Part shown: piece by piece, positions 36,572 to 43,838 of the stretch
Position numbering within the stretch: position 1 is the stretch's first letter
How the letters are laid out: the number at the start of each line of letters is the position of its first letter
Source of the DNA: Streptomyces sp. NBC_00377
GTDB taxonomy: Bacteria; Actinomycetota; Actinomycetes; Streptomycetales; Streptomycetaceae
Length of the DNA: 64,000 nucleotides
Direction of reading: 5' to 3'
Assembly: GCF_036075115.1 (NCBI RefSeq)
Contig: NZ_CP107958.1
Location: 6,820,001-6,884,000, forward strand
The notes under the pieces: generated by a model
The model's input: only the letters and a program-made list of their open reading frames with translations
Database searches by the model: none
What the model was told of the DNA's origin: nothing
Translations under genes and position numbers: made by a program

Positions 36572-37729
36572 ATGGCCGAGGCCTACATCGTCGAAGCGGT
36601 CCGCACGCCTGTCGGACGGCGCGGAGGAGGACTGAGCAAGGTCCATCCGGCCGACCTGGGCGCGCATGTGCTCAAGGAGCTCGTCGCGCGGGCCGGGGTC
36701 GACCCGGCGGCCGTCGAGGACGTCGTCTTCGGCTGCCTGGACGCGGTCGGACCGCAGGCCGGGGACATCGCGCGGACCTGCTGGCTGGCCGCCGGACTGC
36801 CGGAGGAGGTGCCGGGCGTGACCGTGGACCGGCAGTGCGGCTCCTCGCAGCAGGCCGTGCACTTCGCCGCCCAGGGCGTCCTGTCCGGCACACAGGACCT
36901 GGTGGTCGCGGGCGGCGTGCAGAACATGTCGCAGATCCCGATCGCGTTCGCCACCCGGCAGGCCGCCGAGTCCCTCGGCTTCACCCAGGGCCCCTTCGCG
37001 GGCAGCGAGGGCTGGCGCGCCCGCTACGGCGACCGGCCGGTGAACCAGTTCGCCGGCGCCGAGATGATCGCCGCCAAGTGGGGCATCACCCGCCAGGACC
37101 AGGAGGAGTTCGCCCTGCGCTCGCATCATCGGGCCTTGCGCGCACTCGACGAGGGCCGCTTCACCCGCGAAACCGTCGCCTACGGGGACGTCACCGCCGA
37201 CGAAGGACCGCGCCGGGACACCTCCCTGGAGAAGATGGCCGCGCTCAAGCCGGTCATCGACGGCGGGACCGTCACGGCCGCCTGCTCCTCCCAGGTCTCC
37301 GACGGCGCGGCGGCCATGCTGCTGGCCTCGGAACGGGCGGTGCGCGAGCACGGTCTCACCCCACGCGCGCGCGTGCACCACCTCTCCGTCCGCGGCGAGG
37401 ACCCGATCCGCATGCTGACGGCCCCGATCCCGGCCACCGCCCACGCCCTGAAGAAGACCGGGCTGTCGATCCACGACATCGACCTCGTCGAGATCAACGA
37501 GGCCTTCGCGCCCGTCGTCCTGGCCTGGCTGAAGGAGACCGGCGCGGACCCGGAGAAGGTCAACGTCAACGGCGGCGCCATCGCCCTCGGCCACCCCCTC
37601 GGCGCGACCGGCACCAAGCTGATGACCACCCTGCTGCACGAACTGGAGCGCACCGGCGGCCGGTTCGGCCTCCAGACGATGTGCGAGGGCGGCGGCCAGG
37701 CCAACGTGACGGTCATCGAACGGCTCTGA
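36572..37729 (+). CDS. fadA6: Thiolase (FadA6-like acetyl-CoA acyltransferase)
   Basis: A 385-residue thiolase. The nucleophile is Cys89 in DRQCGSSQQAVHF; the general-base residues are His341 in GGAIALGHPLGATG and Cys371 in TMCEGGGQ. NEAFAPVVLAW is the conserved NEAFA block. In the HIP pathway FadA6 thiolytically cleaves ring-opened intermediates. TGAGGGAG precedes ATG 36572. It is 27 bp after the TetR gene, so ipdF-kstR2-fadA6 form one transcript. The last codons share a 22-bp sequence with the 3' end of the facing IpdC-like gene. Confidence 0.92.
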   Translation: MAEAYIVEAVRTPVGRRGGGLSKVHPADLGAHVLKELVARAGVDPAAVEDVVFGCLDAVGPQAGDIARTCWLAAGLPEEVPGVTVDRQCGSSQQAVHFAAQGVLSGTQDLVVAGGVQNMSQIPIAFATRQAAESLGFTQGPFAGSEGWRARYGDRPVNQFAGAEMIAAKWGITRQDQEEFALRSHHRALRALDEGRFTRETVAYGDVTADEGPRRDTSLEKMAALKPVIDGGTVTAACSSQVSDGAAAMLLASERAVREHGLTPRARVHHLSVRGEDPIRMLTAPIPATAHALKKTGLSIHDIDLVEINEAFAPVVLAWLKETGADPEKVNVNGGAIALGHPLGATGTKLMTTLLHELERTGGRFGLQTMCEGGGQANVTVIERL

Positions 37730-37904
37730 GCCCGGTCGTGGAACGGCTCTGAGCCCGGTCGCGGAACGGCTCGGAGCCGCGCCGCCGAGCCGGGTCGCCG
37801 AGCCGCGCCGCCGAGCCGGGTCGCCGAGCCGCGCCGCCGAGCCGCGCCGCCGAGCCGGGTCGCCGAACGGCTCAGAGCCCGCTCATCGAACGGCTCTGAG
37901 CCCG
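37713..37904. repeat. Repeat cluster spanning the converging 3' ends of fadA6 and ipdC
   Basis: A 22-bp sequence (TCATCGAACGGCTCTGAGCC plus CG) occurs at 37713-37734 and identically at 37883-37904. Between them is a degenerate tandem array of GCCGAGCCGGGTCG and GCCGAGCCGCGCC units plus further partial copies of GAACGGCTCTGAGCC. The first copy ends the thiolase; the second, read on the other strand, ends the IpdC-like gene. Array expansion has probably supplied part of the C-terminus and stop of one gene. Confidence 0.8.
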
Positions 37905-38941
37905 TTCAGGGAGGCCAGCCGCTCCTCCGCCTCCTTCATGATCCGCTCCACCAGGTCCGCGCACGACGGCAGGTCGTCGATCACCCCGGCGACCTGCCCG
38001 GCCGCCATCACCCCACCGTCCGTACGCCCCTCCACCATCGCCGACCTCAGCAGCATCGGCGTGTTCGCGGCGAGCAGCACCTGACTCCAGGTGAGGTCCT
38101 TGCCGTGACGCAGCGCCGTACCGTCGCGGACCATCTCCCGCCAGGTGAGGCCGGACAGCCTGCGGAAACCGGCCGCGTGCCGCACCGCCCGCAGCAGGGC
38201 CCTGACCCGGCCCGCGTCCTCCAGGGCGTCGACCAGCCCGCTGCGCAGCATGCGGTGCGGGAGGCCGTCCACCGCCCGTGTGACGACGACGTCCCGGACC
38301 GTCGCCGCCAGATACCGCGCCTTCACCGCCTCCGGGACCGGCGAGTCCGAGGTGAGCAGGAACCGGGTGCCCATCGCGACCCCGGCCGCCCCGTACGCCA
38401 GCGCCGCCGCCAGCCCCCGCCCGTCGAAGAAGCCGCCCGCCGCCACGACCGGTATGTCCACGGCGTCCACCACCTGCGGCAGCAGGACCGTCGTCGCCAC
38501 GTCCCCGGTGTGTCCGCCGCCCTCGCCGCCCTGCACGATCACCGCGTCCGCCCCCCACCCGGCGACCTTCTCCGCGTGCCGCCTGGCCCCGACCGACGGG
38601 ACGACGACGACACCCGCCTCCTTGAGCACGGCGATCAGCTCCGGGGACGGCGCGAGCGCGAAGGACGCCACCCGCACCCCCTCGTCGACGATGATCCGCA
38701 CCCGGTCACCGGCGTCCGCCGCGTCGGCCCGCAGATTGACCCCGAACGGCTGCGCCGTCCGCGACCTCACCTCGCGCACCGCCTCACGCAGCCGTCCGGG
38801 GGTCATGGTCGCCGAGGCCAGCACCCCCAGCGCCCCCGCCTCGGCCGCCGCCGACACCAGCCGCGGGCCGGCCACCCACCCCATCCCGGTCTGCACGATC
38901 GGGTGCCGGACCCCGACCAGCCGGGTGAACGCCGTCTCCAT
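37883..38941 (-). CDS. ipdC: NMO/2-nitropropane dioxygenase-like flavoprotein (IpdC-like)
   Basis: A 352-residue FMN-binding TIM barrel. Family segments are RHPIVQTGMGWVAGPRLVSAAAEAG at the start (part), FGVNLRAD, VVPSVGARRHA, VIVQGGEGGGHTGD (FMN phosphate and catalytic-loop region) and VAAGGFFDGRGLAAALAYGAAGVAMGTRFL (part). IpdC of mycobacteria is an FMN reductase-type enzyme of the HIP pathway from the same family. It is followed upstream by ipdB, ipdA and echA20, the same order as in M. tuberculosis Rv3550-Rv3553. The C-terminal NGLRAVR is encoded by the repeat described separately. Confidence 0.82.
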   Translation of the reverse strand: METAFTRLVGVRHPIVQTGMGWVAGPRLVSAAAEAGALGVLASATMTPGRLREAVREVRSRTAQPFGVNLRADAADAGDRVRIIVDEGVRVASFALAPSPELIAVLKEAGVVVVPSVGARRHAEKVAGWGADAVIVQGGEGGGHTGDVATTVLLPQVVDAVDIPVVAAGGFFDGRGLAAALAYGAAGVAMGTRFLLTSDSPVPEAVKARYLAATVRDVVVTRAVDGLPHRMLRSGLVDALEDAGRVRALLRAVRHAAGFRRLSGLTWREMVRDGTALRHGKDLTWSQVLLAANTPMLLRSAMVEGRTDGGVMAAGQVAGVIDDLPSCADLVERIMKEAEERLASLNGLRAVR

Positions 38942-39672
38942 CAGGCCGCGACCTCCCGGGTCCGGGCGCCGTGCGGGTCGATCACCTCGCGGATGAGGCG
39001 CAGTTCACCGGCGGACGGTGCACGGGTGCGCGGTACCTCGTCCGGCACGACGAGGTCGAACCCTGTCGCCTCCCGGACCTGCTCGACACTCACGCCGGGG
39101 TGCAGCGAAGCCAGCCGCATCGCGTGGTCGGGTGTGGCGAAGTCGAAGACCCCGAGGTCGGAGACGACCCGGGGAATGCGGTGGTGGCGGGCGCCGGCCG
39201 CCCGGTCGTACCCGACCCCGCACACCATGTCGACCCGCTCGACGAAGACGCGCCGCGAGTGCCTCGGTATCCAGTAACTCGTCGGATTGTTCAGCGTGTT
39301 GACCGGCGCCCCCCGCACCCCGAGCAGCTGCCGCGTGGGCCTGGCCCAGTCGCCGATGCACGAGATGTTCTGGTTGCCGTACCGGTCGATCTGGCTCGCG
39401 CCCATCATCACGTGCCGCCGGCCCCCGGTGACCAGGGCCAGGTGCTGCCGGTACGGCAGCCAGCCCTCGACGGTGCCGTCCAGGCCGACGAGCAGGGCCT
39501 CGCCGTCGGTCAGCAGCAGGTCCGGCGCGAAGGTGTGCCGGGCGAGACGGGCGCCGACACCGGGGATCACTCCCATGGGGCTCGCCAGGATCTCGCCCGC
39601 GCCGCGCCACGCCTCCGCGCAGGCGATCACGCAGTACTCGGCGCGCGTCACCTCGCTGGTCACCTCGCTCAC
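38941..39672 (-). CDS. ipdB: CoA-transferase-fold hydrolase subunit beta (IpdB-like)
   Basis: A 243-residue class I CoA-transferase beta-subunit fold. Conserved segments are MGASQIDRYGNQNIS and LHPGVSVEQVREATGF (part). The loop that in true transferases carries the catalytic Glu (E-S-G type) reads LLTDGEALL, consistent with IpdB having lost transferase chemistry. With IpdA it would hydrolyse the last ring (ring C) of COCHEA-CoA. GTG 39672 overlaps the ipdA stop (GTGA), and its own stop is one base from the ipdC start. Confidence 0.85.
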   Translation of the reverse strand: MSEVTSEVTRAEYCVIACAEAWRGAGEILASPMGVIPGVGARLARHTFAPDLLLTDGEALLVGLDGTVEGWLPYRQHLALVTGGRRHVMMGASQIDRYGNQNISCIGDWARPTRQLLGVRGAPVNTLNNPTSYWIPRHSRRVFVERVDMVCGVGYDRAAGARHHRIPRVVSDLGVFDFATPDHAMRLASLHPGVSVEQVREATGFDLVVPDEVPRTRAPSAGELRLIREVIDPHGARTREVAA

Positions 39673-40505
39673 GACTCCTCCCCGGCCGCCGCCCGGTACG
39701 CCTGCTCGTCCCCGCCGAGGTACCGGGCCGCGAACTCCGGCCAGGGCGCCGTCGCGTACCGCTTCTGGAACGCCTCGTCCCGGCCGTAGTCGGGGGCGCA
39801 GGACGTGAAGTGCGCCCCGTTCGGGGCCTCCACCACGCCTGTCACCGTGTGCCGCTTGACCAGGAGCGACTGCGGTGGCGCCTCCTTCGTCAGCTCGGCC
39901 GTGTCGACGATGCGTTCGCAGCTGACGTACGCCTCGTCCGCCGCCTCGCAGAAGAGGTCGTCGAAGTACGGGTCCGGGCCCAGGTACTGCCCGTTGCCCA
40001 GCCGGTCGGCCCGGTTCACGTGCACCAGCGCCGCGTCCAGCCGCAGGGCCGGCATCGCCACGAACGTCTCCTGGTCCTCGTACGGCGACGTCACCGTCCG
40101 CAGACCGGGATTGACCCGCATCACGTCCGATCCGACGCCCGCCCGCACCGGCAGGAACGGGAGCCGGTTCGCGGCGGCGTGCAGACCCCACATGAACATC
40201 GCCTCGTCGATCTCCGTCAGCTCGAAGGCCCCACGCTCGCGGGCGGCGCGGTAGTGCGGTTCCAGGGGGATCGAGTCGAGGGTGACGAAGGCGGCGACCA
40301 GCCGGCGGATCCGCCCGGCCGCGGCGAGCATGCCCACGTCCGGACCGCCGTACGAGACCACGGTCAGGTCGGTGACCTCCGACCGGAGCAGCGCTCTGAC
40401 CAGCGCCATCGGCTTACGGCGTGAGCCCCAGCCGCCGATGCCCAGGGTCATGCCGCTGCGCAGCCGGGACACGGCCTCCTCGGCGCTCATCGTCTTGTCA
40501 CTCAT
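39669..40505 (-). CDS. ipdA: CoA-transferase-fold hydrolase subunit alpha (IpdA-like)
   Basis: A 278-residue alpha subunit of the glutaconate CoA-transferase fold. Diagnostic segments are GMTLGIGGWGSRRKPMALVRAL (part), LTVVSYGGPDVGML, FELTEIDEAMFMWGLHAAANRLPFLP (part), and VHVNRADRLGNGQY. Glu101 in IDEAMF is the likely equivalent of the active-site Glu reported for mycobacterial IpdA. The ATG overlaps the echA20 stop by 8 nt. The paired IpdAB genes are the best single markers for HIP catabolism in this island. Confidence 0.87.
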   Translation of the reverse strand: MSDKTMSAEEAVSRLRSGMTLGIGGWGSRRKPMALVRALLRSEVTDLTVVSYGGPDVGMLAAAGRIRRLVAAFVTLDSIPLEPHYRAARERGAFELTEIDEAMFMWGLHAAANRLPFLPVRAGVGSDVMRVNPGLRTVTSPYEDQETFVAMPALRLDAALVHVNRADRLGNGQYLGPDPYFDDLFCEAADEAYVSCERIVDTAELTKEAPPQSLLVKRHTVTGVVEAPNGAHFTSCAPDYGRDEAFQKRYATAPWPEFAARYLGGDEQAYRAAAGEES

Positions 40506-41271
40506 CCGAGCCCTCCTGCTTCCCCGCCCTGCCGAAGGTGTCGCGGACCCGGTCGGCCACCCCGCCGACGCTCGCCTCATAGGTGAAGCCCTGCTCGAAG
40601 CGGTAGCTGCGGCGCACGTCGACCGGGTCGATGCCGTTGATGGCCGCCTTCGCCAGACGCAGCAGCTCACCGTCCTTCGCGGCGATCTCGACCGCCAACT
40701 CCAAGGCGGCCGCCGGCAGTTCGCTCGGCGGAACCACCCGCCACACCGAGCCGTGCCTGTGCAGCTCGGCCGCCGTGACCGTGCGCGAGGTGTAGTACAG
40801 GGCGCGCAGCAGGTGCTGGGGGACCAGCCTGGCCAGATGCGTGGCCGCGCCCAGCGCGCCCCGGTCCAGCTCGGGCAGTCCGAACACGGCGTCCTCACTC
40901 GCCACGATCACGTCCGCGTTCCCCACGAGGCCGATGCCGCCGCCCAGACAGAAGCCGCGCACCGCCGCTACCACCGGGACCTCGCATTCGTACACCGCCG
41001 AGAATGCCTCGAAACAGCCGCGGTTGGCGCCGACCAGCGCGCTCGCGCCCCGCGCCTGGATCTCCTTGATGTCCACGCCCGCGTTGAACCCGCGCCCCTC
41101 GGCGGCCAGCACCACACACCGCGTGTCGGGATCGCGGCCGGCCGCGCGCACGGCGTCGGCCAGGGCGAACCAGCCGCTCACCGGCAGCGCGTTCACCGGC
41201 GGGTAGTCGACCGTGACGAGCGCGATTCCCTTTTCCGGCCCCTTTTCCGGGGACGAGGTGGAGACACCCAT
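40498..41271 (-). CDS. echA20: Enoyl-CoA hydratase/crotonase-fold ring hydrolase (EchA20-like)
   Basis: A 257-residue crotonase. Oxyanion-hole segments are AAEGRGFNAGVDIKE and VRGFCLGGGIGLVGNAD; PELDRGALGA is at the site where hydratases carry a catalytic Glu. In the HIP pathway EchA20 hydrolyses ring D rather than hydrating a double bond. It is the first gene of the minus-strand echA20-ipdA-ipdB-ipdC unit and lies divergent from an SDR across a 54-bp gap with KstR2-like operator 2. Residues 1-15 are poorly conserved. Confidence 0.85.
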   Translation of the reverse strand: MGVSTSSPEKGPEKGIALVTVDYPPVNALPVSGWFALADAVRAAGRDPDTRCVVLAAEGRGFNAGVDIKEIQARGASALVGANRGCFEAFSAVYECEVPVVAAVRGFCLGGGIGLVGNADVIVASEDAVFGLPELDRGALGAATHLARLVPQHLLRALYYTSRTVTAAELHRHGSVWRVVPPSELPAAALELAVEIAAKDGELLRLAKAAINGIDPVDVRRSYRFEQGFTYEASVGGVADRVRDTFGRAGKQEGSDE

Positions 41272-41281
41272 GGAAGCATCA

Positions 41282-41320
41282 GCTACCTTTCCACCAAACG
41301 TTTGTTAGGTGGAAGGTAGC
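41282..41320. promoter_or_regulatory. KstR2-like operator 2 (echA20 / SDR divergent promoter)
   Basis: Core 41293-41306 reads ACCAAACGTTTGTT; on the minus strand AACAAACGTTTGGT, a close fit to AnCAAGnnCTTGnT and nearly the same as operator 1. The core is embedded in a longer imperfect palindrome: GCTACCTT...CCACC on the left and GGTGGAAGGTAGC on the right. The position within both promoters suggests coordinated repression of the two divergent units. Confidence 0.7.
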
Positions 41321-41325
41321 AGCGA

Positions 41326-42108
41326 ATGGAGCTGGACGGAAAGGTCGCCGTCGTCACCGGCGGCACCCGCGGCGTGGGCGCCGGCATCGCTCGCTCCCTC
41401 GCGCAGGCGGGCGCCCACGTCGTGGTCTGCGCCCGCACACCCCCTCACGCCCCCGTCGCACCAGCCGAGTTCGTGCCGCTGGACGTGCGGGACGCCGACG
41501 CCGTACGGCATTTCTTCACCGGGCTGCCCCGGCTCGACATCCTCGTCAACAACGCGGGCGGCACCCCCTACCGCACCCTCGCCCACACCGACGCCGAACG
41601 GCACGCGCGCGTGATCGAACTCAACCTCCTCGCACCGCTGACCGTGTCCCTCGCCGCCCACGACCACCTCAAGCGCACCGGGGGCTCGATCGTGATGATC
41701 GGCAGCGTCAGCGGCAGCCGCCCCTCACCCGGCTCCGCCGCCTACGGCGCCGCCAAGGCGGGCCTGGAGCACCTCGCCCGGTCCATGGCCGTCGAGTGGG
41801 CGCCGGAGGTACGCGTGAACACCCTGGTCGTCGGCATGGTCCGCACCGAACTGGCGCACCTCCACTACGGCGACGAGGACGGCGTGGAGGCCGTCGCCCG
41901 CACCGTCCCGCTCGGCCGCCTCGCCCTCCCCGGCGACGTGGGCTCGGCCGCCGTCTTCCTCGCCTCCGACGCGGCCCGCTACATCAGCGGAGCGAGCCTG
42001 CTCCTGCACGGAGGCGGCGAACGGCCTGCCTTCCTCGACGCCGCGACCGCCGGCAACGAGACCCAGGAGAGCGAGCCGATCGAGGAGGAGGCCGGGAAGA
42101 AGGCGTGA
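41326..42108 (+). CDS. Short-chain dehydrogenase (Rv3549c-like position)
   Basis: A 260-residue classical SDR with TGGTRGVGAGIA (residues 11-22), LDVRDADAV, ILVNNAGG and the triad Ser127, Tyr140, Lys144 (AYGAAKAG). The C-terminus adds an acidic tail of about 20 residues. The ATG lies just after operator 2. Two SDR genes occupy the same place next to echA20 in mycobacteria (Rv3549c, Rv3548c). It probably oxidises or reduces a hydroxyl on a HIP-derived CoA ester; the exact step is unknown. Confidence 0.85.
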   Translation: MELDGKVAVVTGGTRGVGAGIARSLAQAGAHVVVCARTPPHAPVAPAEFVPLDVRDADAVRHFFTGLPRLDILVNNAGGTPYRTLAHTDAERHARVIELNLLAPLTVSLAAHDHLKRTGGSIVMIGSVSGSRPSPGSAAYGAAKAGLEHLARSMAVEWAPEVRVNTLVVGMVRTELAHLHYGDEDGVEAVARTVPLGRLALPGDVGSAAVFLASDAARYISGASLLLHGGGERPAFLDAATAGNETQESEPIEEEAGKKA

Positions 42109-42126
42109 GCTGACGGGACACGTCAC

Positions 42127-42228
42127 TCAGGACACAAGAGTCGCCAGGACACAAGAGGTGCCAGGACACAAGAGGTGCCAGGACACAAGAGGTGCCAGGA
42201 CACAAGAGGTGCCAGGACACCTGAGGTG
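42127..42228. repeat. Six 17-bp tandem repeats between the two SDR genes
   Basis: The unit is CCAGGACACAAGAGGTG. Copies start at 42127 (variant), 42144, 42161, 42178, 42195 and 42212 (variant); the four middle copies are identical. The array has no spacers and is not a CRISPR. Each unit contains AGAGGTG, a Shine-Dalgarno-like string, and the last one leads directly into the ribosome-binding region of the next gene. Confidence 0.92.
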
Positions 42229-42242
42229 AGGGGAGACGCGGG

Positions 42243-43148
42243 ATGAGCGGAATCTGCGACCGGCGGGTCGTCGTCGTCACGGGCGCGGGACGCGGACTCG
42301 GGCGCGCCCACGCGCTCGCGTTCGCCGCCGAGGGCGCGTGTGTCGTCGTCAACGACCTCGGCGTCGGCCTCGACGGCACACCCGGCCCCGACAGCCCGGC
42401 AGCGCGGACCGCCGACGAGATCCGCGCGGCGGGCGGCGAGGCGATCGCGCACGGCGGCGACATCGCCACCTCCGACGGCGCCGCATCCCTCGTCCGTGCC
42501 GCGCTGGACACCTACGGCCGCCTCGACACCCTCGTCAACAACGCCGGCTTCCTGCGCGACCGCATGCTCGTGAACCTCGCCGAGGACGACTGGGACGCCG
42601 TCCTGCGCGTCCATCTCAAAGGCCACTTCCTCACCCTGAAGCACGCCGCCGCCCACTGGCGAGCCGAGGCCAAGGCCGGCCGGTCGCCCGCCGCCCGCGT
42701 CGTCAACACCAGCAGCGGCGCGGGACTGCTCGGCTCGGTAGGCCAGGGCAACTACAGCGCCGCCAAGGCCGGGATCGTCGCCCTGACACTCGTCGCCGCC
42801 GCCGAACTCGCCCGCTACGGCGTCCAGGTCAACGCCATCGCGCCCGCCGCCCGCACCCGCATGACCGAGCGCACCTTCGCCGCGGCCATGGCCGCCCCCG
42901 ACGACGGCTTCGACGCCATGGCCCCGGAAAACGTCTCCCCGCTGGTCGTGTGGCTCGGCTCGGCCGCAAGCGAGGGCGTCACCGGGCGCGTCTTCGAGAC
43001 GGAGGGCGGGCGGATCACCGTCATGGAGGGCTGGCGGCCCGGACCCACCCTGGACAAGGCGGCCCGGTGGACCGCCGCCGAAGCCGGAGAGGCCGCACGC
43101 GAACTCCTGACGCAGGCGACGGCACCGGGACCGGTCTACGGGGCCTGA
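42243..43148 (+). CDS. Short-chain dehydrogenase, 17-beta-HSD4/MFE-2-like (Rv3548c-like position)
   Basis: A 301-residue SDR of the longer type. It has VVTGAGRGLGRAHALAFAAEGACVVVNDLG (first part quoted), with the VVNDLG-variable loop typical of MFE-2 3-hydroxyacyl-CoA dehydrogenases, then TLVNNAGFLRDRM and the triad Ser157/158, Tyr171, Lys175. APENVSPLVVWLGS near the C-terminus is also typical of that subgroup. It is probably the (3R)-hydroxyacyl-CoA dehydrogenase of the island. The start is ATG 42243, with GGGGAG about 8 nt upstream, directly after the tandem array. Confidence 0.87.
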   Translation: MSGICDRRVVVVTGAGRGLGRAHALAFAAEGACVVVNDLGVGLDGTPGPDSPAARTADEIRAAGGEAIAHGGDIATSDGAASLVRAALDTYGRLDTLVNNAGFLRDRMLVNLAEDDWDAVLRVHLKGHFLTLKHAAAHWRAEAKAGRSPAARVVNTSSGAGLLGSVGQGNYSAAKAGIVALTLVAAAELARYGVQVNAIAPAARTRMTERTFAAAMAAPDDGFDAMAPENVSPLVVWLGSAASEGVTGRVFETEGGRITVMEGWRPGPTLDKAARWTAAEAGEAARELLTQATAPGPVYGA

Positions 43149-43185
43149 GGCACCCGGACCCGTCACCGGCGAGCCGGGGCCTTGA

Positions 43186-43665
43186 TCACCCGGACCCGTC
43201 CTGCGCGAGCCGGGCCGTCGCCCCCCGCTGCGCTTCGGTCATGACCGCGAGGAAGCGGTTCACGGTCTCCAGTTCCTGCGTGCCGAACTGCTCGCAGGCC
43301 GCCACGATGTCCCGCGCCCAGGCCTCGAAGAACACGGCCAGTTCGCCGAGTTTCGCCTCGTTCAGTTCGACGAGCACGCGCCGCTTGTCCGTGGGGTGCT
43401 TGACGCGGTGGACGAAGCCCTTGGCCTCCAACCGGTCGACCAGGCCGGTGACCGAGGCCGGGGCGAGGCCCGTGAGCTCCGCCAGGTCCTTCGCGGTGAG
43501 CGGGCCCTGGCGCTGGAGGAAGTCGAGGGTCTTCTCCTCGGTGGCGTTCAGGCCCTGCTTGGCGGCGATCGCCGAATGGAACATCACTGTGACGGCGCTG
43601 TGCTCCCGGCCCACGGCCATGAGGCGGTCCAGGGCCGCGGCCCGCCGGGCGTCTGCCTCTGTCAT
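43186..43665 (-). CDS. MarR-family transcriptional regulator
   Basis: A 159-residue winged-helix regulator. The recognition region is PLTAKDLAELTGLAPASVTGLVDRLEAKGFVHRVKHPTDKRRV (parts), with the D-x-R-x-x-x wing. It is transcribed divergently from the MFS gene, a classic MarR/exporter pair, and palindromes in the gap are likely operators. It probably represses itself and the exporter until a small phenolic or drug-like ligand binds. It follows the steroid-type island but is not obviously part of it. Confidence 0.92.
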   Translation of the reverse strand: MTEADARRAAALDRLMAVGREHSAVTVMFHSAIAAKQGLNATEEKTLDFLQRQGPLTAKDLAELTGLAPASVTGLVDRLEAKGFVHRVKHPTDKRRVLVELNEAKLGELAVFFEAWARDIVAACEQFGTQELETVNRFLAVMTEAQRGATARLAQDGSG

Positions 43666-43838
43666 GGAGTCAGCTTAACAAATATTTCGTTCGCTCGAAC
43701 TAACTACTTGCGCCCGGCGGCGGTGGGGTGCAACTCTTTCGTTAGGCCGAACGAAATAAATCCGGCCTGCGCCGACCTGCCCGGCTGAGCCCGTCGGCCC
43801 TGCTCCACGCACTCTCCGCGACCCGACAGGAGACACCC
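43666..43838. promoter_or_regulatory. MarR/MFS divergent promoter with two inverted repeats
   Basis: Perfect repeats are TTTCGTT-n6-AACGAAA (43737-43756) and GTTCG-n2-CGAAC (43689-43700). The motif ATTTCGTT occurs in both. The region is AT-richer than its flanks. Spacing is suitable for one MarR dimer over each promoter. Confidence 0.6.

Noticed and set aside
42127..42228. CRISPR array
   Set aside because: The units are 17 bp with no unique spacers and no cas genes nearby, so this is a simple tandem repeat.
32854..43148. Recently mobile genomic island with integrase and attachment sites
   Set aside because: No integrase, transposase or direct-repeat ends are seen and GC matches the flanks; acquisition, if any, is old.
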